Assembly (NCBI GenBank): GCA_049999805.1
Contig: JBNGIO010005061.1
Location: forward strand, 1-38,907
DNA: 38,907 bases
Reading direction: 5' to 3'
Origin: Folioceros fuciformis
Taxonomy: Eukaryota; Anthocerotophyta; Anthocerotopsida; Anthocerotales
Each line of letters starts with the position of its first letter. Position 1 is the first letter of the stretch. The notes below the pieces were generated by a model. The model did not search any database. It saw only the letters and a list, made by a program, of their open reading frames with translations, and was not told the origin of the DNA. Made by a program: the position numbers and the translations under genes. This document shows positions 30,822-38,907 of this stretch, piece after piece.

Positions 30822-33800
30822 ATGGAGGAGCATCTGGCAGTGAGAGGCGGGGGCCCGGCCTGGTCGCTGGGCCTTTTCACGCGCCAGAAGGTGCCTAATG
30901 ATGTGCCAATCGAGGATGCCGACGATATGCCATCCCGGCATCCACAGGCAGACCACATCCGCTCTTTCATCAGGTCTCCCCGAGCAATGCCGGAGCATCC
31001 TTCCTTGGATTCTCCACTCCTTGGGCTCCAGCAGAATGATGGAAATGGCTGCAAGCCTACGTCCCAGTATCACCAGCAGCATGAAAGCGTGCTTCTGGAG
31101 GACTGGCTCAACCTCATGCTGAAACGTCCATCCCCGCCTGTCACCTCCCGTTACAGCTTGTGCATGTAAAGGATTCTGGTTCTGGGGTGGCGTGGGATGG
31201 GATGGGCCGGGGTTGCAGGGCCTTGGGCTGAGAATTGTGGAATCTTGACTGTGGCCCAGGTCTGTGGATGCCGATGATACGGGCCTCACAGAGTACAATC
31301 TTTCCCGGCAGCAGCTTGCCAGATACGGGCTTTCCGAAGCGGAAGTTGAAAGAGGGTACCGGATGCTGTATGTCTACTCTGCCGGTTGTTATGAAGTGAT
31401 CAAGGAGCTGTGCTTTCATAGCCTGGGGAAGTCGTTTCTTGTGGGGTGCTTTTGGCGTGCATACATCCGGCTGTGTGAAGAGCAGAGCAAGGTCGTGGCG
31501 TTGTGGACGTTGTAATTCTCCTCTACGTTTCGAAGTTGAGACGGAGATAACTGGCAGGGCAGTGGCTGATTGGTGCCTGTTGTTGGCAGATTGGGCTTCG
31601 GGTAGAAATTGCAGACTTGGTGGATCAGAAGAAGCAGGCGCAGGATGAGCTCAGAGTGACACGAGGCTGTCTAAACGGAGCGCTTGATAGACTCTCTCTG
31701 GAGTTCATGAAGCAGATACAGCTAAGCGAGACGTTGGCCGAAGGGAATGCAATGGAAGACACAAGGCTGCAAGAGGTCCGTCAGCGAACAAATACATTGT
31801 GCTATGGGGGTCTCCGTGGAATTCTTATCACAGCATCTGAGCTCCCTCGTCTGCAGGTCCGAGACCTTGAGCGAAAATTAAAAAATTCGGAAGGTCAAAT
31901 CCACGACCTGGAGGACAGATGCTCTAAAGCAGAGCAATCACGAGCAGAAGCCATCGCGCAGGTTTCCCTCCTACCCTCCTTGCTTGTCACCACTGCGGAT
32001 TGCCATTGTAGGGCCCGGTTGTGATTTCTGTTATTTTTTTCCACGTCTGCATGTTGATGTTCTCAGATTGTCAGACAGGCCAATTCCAGGACGATCAGGC
32101 CTGTGAGAGGAAAGGCTGTTGCCGTCTTTCCCTCATGGCACTAACTTTGTAGCCAGCAGCCACTGGCGACATGTCTCAACACGCACGAAACTAGGTCTGG
32201 ATGTAGTAGTTTGACAAAATGTCAAGTTGAGAAGTGATAGGCTTTTGTGTGTTCTGGCTTGGTGACTAGGCTGTGGAGGCAACGACCATCAGTAGAAGGG
32301 CCAAGTTGGACAAACAAGCGCATCAATCACTGGGGGCCAATGTCATTGACGTGCAGGTGTTATACAATAAGGCACATGTTAAAGTGATGGAGTCTTTTTT
32401 GCTTGTGGTTTTGGTCGCTTAGGCTGTGGACGCCACGAGAATGATGAAGAGAGCAAAGCTGGATGAACACAATGCATCTTTGAATGAGGCCAAAAAGATT
32501 GATGAAGTGGACTCTTTGAAAGCGTAGGTTTGACAGACCAGCGGCATCGCGGCTTCGCATGTCTGTTGTCTCTGTTTTCTGTTTGAAAGCAACTTCGCGT
32601 TGACTTTGCTGCTTTGCGTGGCAAGACATTAGGAAGCTGCTGAAGCTTCAGGAGGCCCTAGCTCTTGAGAAGGACCATGCAAAGAAACTGCAGCAAAGCT
32701 TTGCTCGAGTCCAAGAGGAGTTGTACAAAGAAGAAAGGAGGAGGAAAGAAGCCGACCAACATCTTCAGCTAATGAACCAACTTGACCAGCAGGTCATTTA
32801 CCTCCAGCCTCCTTACGTTTGAATCTACTGTTACTTATTTTCTGTCCGAGTTGGCTTCCTTCAGACAGTGTCTGAGGCATAGGTTGTTGTGACTATGGAA
32901 ACAGTTGCGGCAGAAAATCAGCCAAGTTGCACATCTGGAAAACGAAATTGACGCGATGAGGAAGGCCGGGTCCGATCTGAGGGCCGAGAACGCTGATTTA
33001 CTACTCAAGTTAGCTAGTCTTGACCAGGAAATGGCGGATTGTAATGCGTCAATGGCTAGAATGCGGCTTCTGGTTCGAGAGAAGACGAGGATCTGTGACG
33101 AGAAAGTGCTAGAGGCTACCTTCTTGGCAGATGAAGTTCAGAGTTGGGTTCAGGGAAATGAGAACCTACTTGCAGAGCAGGAGAAGATTGTGCTGGAAGT
33201 TGGCCACCTCCGCGGATTACTTGCTGAGAAGAAGAGTGAGAAACTTGAAGCGACACATATGTTGGAGTCTCTGATAAACAAGAAAGACAAGTCTATACAT
33301 GCTTTAACCGTGGGAGTAGTTGCCTTGGCACGGATGGCACAAGCACGACCACGATTTATCACATTGAGGCCTTCAGTACTAGAGAAAATGAAGGCCGCCG
33401 TGGAACGATATGACAAGGGTGTCGGATGTACCCCATCTTCCATTTTGATGGAAAGGCTGGACGAGGCAGGTGAGGACTTCTACAAACTGACAGCCGAATT
33501 GCACAAAATGGAAGACAGCACGAAGGAGGAAAGGAACAAGCGGTCCTGGTTGGAGAAGCAGTCTAACGACACCTGGCGACTCCTATCGCAGCAGAACTTG
33601 CGACTGAGTGACGCAGATCAACGCGTGGCCAACCTTGCGTTCGAAAAACGTACTGTCGAACAGTTGCTGAGTTTAGCGGAGGATGAACTCACGAGACTTC
33701 GAGGAAGAGTGACTGAACTCCGCATGGTCAACGAAGACCAAAGCAAAGGAATAGCGCGGCTACAGAATGAAGTGGCAGAAAGCACAGCGCAGCAGAATAC

Positions 33801-34884
33801 TACCTCTGCAGAACTTCAGCAACTTGGGGCGTCTTTGGCCACAGAAACGCAAGTCCGGATGTCCTTGGAAAGAAGTAATGCTGCCCTCGAGGAAAAAGTG
33901 AGATGGTTGGACTCCTGTCTGAGGGATATGACCGACAAGTACAACAGAACTCTCGCCAAAAAAGTGAAGTGGAAAGGCATTGCGAATGACAATGCAACTA
34001 TTATTGCTGACTTGAGAGCTCAGGTGGCTGAGTTGAGAAAAGCGCTTGAGCCTCTGTTGGCACGAAACAGAGAGCTCGAGTACATGATCAAGGACGAGAA
34101 GAACTTGCGGGAGGAGGCTGAGAGGATGTTGCAACAATTAATGGCAGAGAATAAAAACCTGAAGGAGGAAGTGAAGGGGTTAGAGTCTATGCTGAAGACT
34201 GCCAAAGTTGAAAAGAAAGCAATTACGCGGAGAGTGACACACTTGAGTGGCGAAAACGAATGCCTGAAAAGTGAACGAACCAAGGAGATGAGAATCAGAG
34301 AGATACTACAGAACGAAGTCGATGCCCTTAGGTTGCTCACAGAGAGCCTCAAGATTAAACTGTTGGAAATTCAGAATCAAGTCCAAAATATTGAGAAAAT
34401 GCACAGAGTACACGCTGACCAGAGGGACTTCACAAAAGCGAAGGATGTAGAGAGATCGAAGGAACTTGATAACGAGGTTCAAAACTTGGAGAGAAAAATT
34501 GAAGCCCTGCTGGCTAATAGAGTTGCCGAGGTGGACGGACTGAAGAGCGACATAGACTCGAGGCTCTCAGCAGCACATACAGAAAAGGAGACGATTAAGA
34601 ACATACTTGAAGGGAAGGTTCCTGCAGGTGACGAAGATGAGAAACCTTTTAGCAAGGCTGACGAAGGATTAGAGACACCACATGGGGGCTCCACTAAAAA
34701 TAAGGGAGTACCTGAAGGAACTGGTGAAGAAGGAAACAATCGTGGCAGCACAGGAGATTCCAGCCGCCAGGGGGCATTCTGTGCAAAACCTGCAGACGTT
34801 AAGCGGGCGAGCGGTGGATTTGAAAGTAGTGCTGACAATTCCGGCAACAAGGGGGGATCACATGTACTCGATACAGAACCGTAA
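30822..34884 (+). CDS. Long coiled-coil protein, possibly AXDND1-like
   Basis: Exons 30822-31165, 31260-31491, 31590-31775, 31857-31961, 32270-32356, 32423-32523, 32633-32792 and 32905-34884; phases agree, giving 1,064 aa. Residues 1-115 are low complexity. Then comes a helical block (LARYGLSEAEVERGYRMLY, GCYEVIKELCF, FLVGCFWRAYIRLCEEQSK) whose pattern recalls the axonemal dynein light-chain domain of p28/AXDND1. A long coiled coil fills about residues 200-960. One non-coil island (FITLRPSVLEKMKAAVERY) sits in the last exon, followed by a Gly/Ser-rich tail. Exons 5 and 6 begin alike (AVEATTISRRAKLDK, AVDATRMMKRAKLDE), suggesting exon duplication. The family assignment is tentative; if right, it is a sperm-flagellum gene. 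It converges on RsgA with 52 bp between stops. Confidence 0.7.
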
Positions 34885-34936
34885 AATTTCCAGGCACAGG
34901 GACTGAAGCCAAAGGTCGGTGGGTAACACTGGTGCA

Positions 34937-36578
34937 CTATGAAAGGAGGGAAAGTTCATCAACTTCTTGTTGGTCCTGCCTCTGCTCCCATACGTCCCCT
35001 TCAACGGATTGAGTAAGACTTTTGCGGGATTCTCGGCGATGCTTACTGGATACGAGTCTGGGCTCAGCTTGCAGAACACCCATCGTTCCTGTTTTGTACC
35101 TAACTTTACTCTCCTGTTTGGTGCCGAGAACTCTCTTTTGCAGCTCCTCTCTTTTCCTAACTTCCGTTAAGAATCCAACATAATCACCATACCTATCCCA
35201 CCCTAATCCTACAACACAGTTTGGCTCGCCCACATGCATGCAGTCCGCAAAGGCACAGCCACCAGATTGGTCAGCATCAAGCCTAGTAGTGATCTCAGGG
35301 AAACAGTCTGCCACTGAGGTGGACGTCAACTTTGCAAGGCTGGGTTGGCTGAAGCCTGGAGTGTCAACCAGCCTGCCACCACCATTAGCCAGTTCCAGCA
35401 GCGTGACATTGCGGGTTGTATGCCGCCCTTTGCCACTTCTCTCTGACACCTCACTTGCAGCTAAGAGCTCATTTTCTTGGAGGAAAATCTCAGCCGGATG
35501 CTCCCCGCCTGGACAAGCTTCTTCAGGGTTGCCACAAGTCTCCTCATCACTGTCACCCAATGAAGCCAAGGACTTGGCCCCCAGCCTCATTCCAAGAGCG
35601 TTGATAAGACTGGACTTGCCCACACCACTAGGCCCAACAACGACCGTTGTCCGAGGCTTCAAAATCTCAGCCAACAATGACAGCCCTGTATTTTCACTGA
35701 CGCTACAGAAAATCGGGTCGTAACCCCAGCCCGAGAGCCTCTCTCTCCAGGACTGGATGACTTCCTCAGACACCAGGTCTGCCTTGTTCAAAACGATGGT
35801 GAAAGGGATATCCATGGACTCTGCCTCAACTAAGAACCTACTCAAAGCAACAGGCTCAAGCTTGGGTCGATCCAAAGCAAACAGCACGACCAGGTGGTCA
35901 ACATTTGCAACTGGAGGATCCAAAATCTCCGACTTCCGGTCAAGGACATCCTCCACCATGCCCCTTCTGCTTGGCCAATCAATTCCAGATATCAAGACAT
36001 TGTCTCCCACAAGCACTCGTTTCTTGATCTTCTTCAACAGTGCCCGCACATAACAAAGCAGCAATGTACCTGACCTGTCATCATCTACAGACCCTCCTCT
36101 TACAACAATCACCCGCATAATGTTAGCCTGCGCTGCAACCACCTTCCCCACTGCTTGATCATCTCGCAACGGGATGTCCTCCCCAGAAGCAGTGTGCAGT
36201 GTCCCAAAAACGTCATCCTCCCTCAGGAACGTGTCTCCTTTAGGCAACTTCTTGAGCGAATTCTGAGCTTTCTTCGACGGATCCCACCGAGAGTACTTCT
36301 TCGGCTTCTGATCTCGCCGAGTCTCCCCCCTCTTGGCGACGACAAAACTCCCTCCCTGCACAATATTCCGAAGCCGCTGCGCCCCCAACGCCCGACAATC
36401 CGCCTCCAGAGCCGCTGCACATCAACCACAGCATGACGGTGGTGCTCATAATCCAACCAGCGTTACACAAAGCCAGAAGCTGGTCCCGCCCCTTACCACG
36501 ATCCCCGTAGGACGAAGCGGCGGAGCAAGACGCAAACGCGGAAGGCTGTGAACACTGCCAAGCCCTACAGCACGCCAT
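34937..36578 (-). CDS. RSGA: RsgA/YjeQ circularly permuted GTPase, plastid-type
   Basis: Exons 36497-36578 and 34937-36414 give 519 aa. The N-terminal about 50 residues (MACCRAWQCSQPSAFASCSA...) look like an organelle transit peptide. Then come an OB-fold region (VLVGDNVLISGIDWPSRRG), the permuted GTPase motifs in the order NKAD (G4), GPSGVGKSS (G1), GRHTTRNV (G2) and DTPG (G3), and the zinc-binding knuckle (CAFADCMHVGEPNC). RsgA releases late assembly factors from the 30S subunit in a GTP-dependent way. An acidic insert lies between G1 and G2 (GDSDEETCGNPEEACPGGEH), and a basic C-terminal extension follows the zinc domain. It is adjacent to plastid bL17 in the same orientation, which supports a plastid ribosome role. 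Confidence 0.88.
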
Positions 36579-36909
36579 GCCGCCTCTCCCGCACTCCGAG
36601 GTGCTATTGCCTTCCTCTTCTACGTTCCTTGCAAGCGGGGCTTAGCTGAGCAGCTTTGTTTGTTGCCAACATATCACAGGCAAGGAAAACACACACGATG
36701 CCAAGGGTTCTGGGCAATGAAACCCGATTGTGTAGTGTATTTCATCCCTGAATCTGGTATAAGACAGTAAACCACTGCGCGAATTCGAGATCCCGGGCAG
36801 CCACTGCCAAAGCCTTGTGGCCTCCACGGCTAACAAGAATCACAACAACAGGAAGCTCGGTAGCGGGGGATCCATTCCATCCTACGAGGGGTTGTGCTAC
36901 TGCTAGGCT
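36579..36909. other. Spacer between RsgA and bL17, no gene seen
   Basis: About 330 bp that should hold the RsgA promoter/5' UTR and the 3' UTR of bL17. The minus frame at 36642-36836 has no family signal. Confidence 0.45.
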
Positions 36910-37623
36910 TCAAACCAATTCAATGAACGCCATGGGAGCGTTGTCACCTCTTCGAGGCATGGTCCGGATGATCCTAGTATAGCCGCCGTTTCTATCGTCG
37001 TATCTGGCAGGCACTTCAGCAAAAATGGAATGCACCAGCTGCTTGTCGTAGAGGAAGCCCAGGGCCTGGCGGCGCTGGTGCAAAGATCCGCCCTTGGCGA
37101 GCGTGATCATGTGGTCCACATACTTGCGCATGGCCCTGGCCCTGGGATGCGTCGTCTTGATCCTGCCGTGCCGCAGTAGCTCCGTGGTGAGCCCCCGGAG
37201 CAGCGCACGGCGCTGGTCCGCGGGGCGCCCCAGCCTCGGCACCTTCCTCCCGTGCCGCATGGCGAACCACTTGCTGCCATTCCCTAGGCCCAGGCTGGAG
37301 CTCTCGAATCCCGGGTCTGGACAGCGCGCACCGGAGGCAAATGCGGCATCCAAGGATTAGAAATGCAGGTGCAGCAGAAGGCGCAGGCATGGCGGGCGGG
37401 GACGTGCGTGGAGGAGGCGATCACCTGTGCGGAGCTGGAGGGGGTTGCTGGAGTGGAGGCCTGAAAAGGACTGGAGCCGGAGCGGGGCTGCGCAGGCGCG
37501 CGCTGGTACACGAAAGCACACGGCCTTGCCCCACGATTTTTTTTTCTGCTGCTGCGGTTGAGAGGCCACAGCGCACTGAGCTAGCGACGCGTGCAGCGAC
37601 GCCATACACAAAGCTCCCGCCAT
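36910..37623 (-). CDS. RPL17: Plastid ribosomal protein bL17
   Basis: Exons 37425-37623 and 36910-37316, both phase 1 at the junction, give 201 aa. Exon 1 encodes a Ser/Ala/Arg-rich transit peptide ([16 protein letters not shown]...). The mature part starts at [20 protein letters not shown] and continues through [51 protein letters not shown] and [15 protein letters not shown], matching bacterial and chloroplast L17 from end to end. Length is close to the Arabidopsis plastid protein (about 211 aa). An in-frame TAA above exon 2 confirms that the transit peptide must come from a separate exon. It is a 50S subunit protein near the exit tunnel. Confidence 0.92.
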
Positions 37624-38169
37624 CGCCGCGCCGCTGCTCGCTGCTATCCACAAGCAAAGCAAGCTTGCTCGTTCGGTACCGCTCTGTTATCCCAACCAAG
37701 AGCTTGTAGACGTCACGACGAGTGTGCTGCGCGATAATCCCATTTAATTCCGACTCGATGGAGAGTGCCCCTCAGTGTTTGGTTTCCTCGAGCACCTGGT
37801 AACCATTGGTTTCAAGCTAAAAGCTTTCTACGTACATACATATGTCTACGTAGTCCTCCACGTAGTACTTTATTTAGTTTAAAGAAGGGCTTTGATCTAG
37901 AAATTTATGTATAATTAAATCTTATTATCTTGGTAAATGAAGGAAGAACTTATGGATCACATCAGTATTAAGAAGAGAAGTACATACATATAATATATAT
38001 GAACTATATATATAGGTCAACAAAGAAAATAAAGTCTTCAACGAAGTACATCCCAGAAAGATAGAGTGTAAATTGAACTACTCTATTCGTTTATCAACTC
38101 CATACGGAAGTGAATGTACATAGAACTCACAGGTCACATCCATGTTGAAAAACGTAGAGGCCAGCAATA
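37624..38169. other. bL17 upstream region, AT-rich, no gene seen
   Basis: The first about 100 bp is GC-rich and is probably the bL17 promoter. From about 37800 the sequence turns AT-rich with palindromic TACGTA-type stretches (37832-37868). No gene is seen. Confidence 0.45.
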
Positions 38170-38907
38170 CAGTCAGACCACTCTAATTGGGACCCCTATA
38201 AATGGGTAACCCCCTTAAATGGGCTTACTCCCTTGAATGTGCTACATGCTAAATGAAAACCCCTCTAATTTGTAAGTGGGAACATGTTTCCCAAACATTG
38301 AATGTAAGTACACCTCTGTAAAAGGGAAAATATTTTAAAACATAAAAAATAAAAAAATAAAGGAAATGATCTTATAAAATTAAATTATGAGTTATTGAGA
38401 TTATGTCAAGTTAAAGACTATCGAGATTATATCATAAAACATAGACAATCATCGAGATTGTCATCGAGATTGAGCCTATATATGTAGTAGTTTTGTACAC
38501 TATGCTTTGTGATCAGAAGCATTGTTCCTATTACATACGTTGTTTCATTGTATAAGTTGTCTTATGGTGTTGTAAGTTGTTGTCTTGCTGTGAGATATTT
38601 TGTATGTGTTCCTTATCCATTCTCTGTGATGTGTAGGAACAATGTCGCCCAAGTCGCCCCGCAAGCATGCAACCCTAACAAAAAAAAAAAAAAAAAAGAG
38701 GTTTGCGAATATTATGTCCAACAGTCTTGCACACTTAACGAGTTGACTAGATGGACAACGGAGAAGTTTTTAATAGCAGCTTCTAAAAGTGCATTGTCTA
38801 GGATTGTAAAAAACAAAGACAAATGGTTAGACCCTGCCATTGGTCCAACAACTAATATGGCAGGAATGAGGAATAGACCAGTTGTATGCCCACAGGTTGA
38901 CCACGCA
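38170..38907 (+). mobile_element. 5' part of a pogo/Tigger-like (Tc1-mariner) element
   Basis: A TA dinucleotide at 38168-38169 is followed by CAGTCAGACCACTC, the kind of CAGT-starting terminus seen in pogo/Tigger elements. Short internal repeats (TAAATGGG) follow. At 38642 an ATG opens a basic leader (SPKSPRKHATLTKKK). After an A18 run, a frame one base away continues to the window end with a CENP-B-type HTH (LNELTRWTTEKFLIAASKSA, then LSRIVKNKDKW). CENP-B_N domains bind the element ends. The right end is outside the window, so the TIR is not confirmed. Confidence 0.5.
38642..38907 (+). pseudogene. CENP-B-type HTH transposase start, frame broken at A18
   Basis: The leader from ATG 38642 and the HTH frame (open from the A run to the window end, about 67 codons) differ by one base across the 18 A at 38680-38697. 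The cause is either a slippage mutation, a sequencing error in the homopolymer, or real transcript slippage. Confidence 0.5.

Noticed and set aside
1-38907. tRNA, rRNA or snoRNA genes
   Set aside because: I looked for cloverleaf-like TTCGA arms and conserved rRNA segments by eye and found none. A covariance-model scan would be decisive.

Overview
The window looks like nuclear DNA of a land plant that still makes flagellated sperm. It holds plant-only families (a wall-associated receptor kinase, Gnk2/DUF26 secreted proteins, plastid-targeted bL17 and RsgA, an SDN5-type exonuclease, a DUF7733 membrane protein) together with a cilium gene (CFAP57) and two more genes that may be ciliary. All genes except the secreted Gnk2 proteins are split by short GT-AG introns, mostly about 80-130 nt and in two places about 50 nt. 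That combination fits a compact-genome bryophyte or lycophyte (hornwort- or Selaginella-like). The species cannot be fixed from this sequence. I saw no rRNA, tRNA or CRISPR array.

Layout. 1-1.4 kb, plus: a seven-TM protein resembling the plant RGS1 membrane half but without an RGS box. 1.7-9.9 kb, minus: CFAP57, about 20 exons, WD40 then coiled coil, with a long Ser/Pro-rich last exon. 9.95-11.85 kb: an AT-rich island with a small spliced gene on the minus strand that has an EFCAB10-like look. 12.4-13.5 kb, plus: a DUF7733 membrane protein with a 46-nt intron. 13.8-16.3 kb, minus: a WAK-like receptor kinase. 16.4-17.9 kb: no convincing gene. 17.9-22.6 kb: a degenerate Mutator-like element (MULE) with long terminal inverted repeats, a broken transposase on the minus strand, a candidate three-exon passenger gene on the plus strand, three tandem arrays each holding a 10-N gap, and a flanking 13-bp direct repeat. 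23.1-26.9 kb, plus: a tandem cluster of four diverged single-domain Gnk2 secreted proteins. 26.9-30.3 kb, minus: SDN5-like DEDDh exonuclease, 15 exons. 30.8-34.9 kb, plus: an 8-exon coiled-coil protein, possibly AXDND1-like, that shares a divergent promoter region with SDN5. 34.9-36.6 kb, minus: plastid RsgA GTPase. 36.9-37.6 kb, minus: plastid ribosomal protein bL17. 38.17 kb to the end: the 5' part of a pogo/Tigger-like element with a CENP-B-type HTH frame, interrupted at an A18 run.

Three themes stand out. Possible flagellar genes sit near one another (CFAP57, the EFCAB10-like gene, the coiled-coil gene). An apoplastic or cell-wall group (WAK plus four Gnk2 proteins) is split by the MULE. 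Two plastid-ribosome genes (RsgA and bL17) are adjacent and co-oriented. Exon boundaries were inferred by hand from splice consensus, reading-frame phase and remembered family sequences. They need transcript support.
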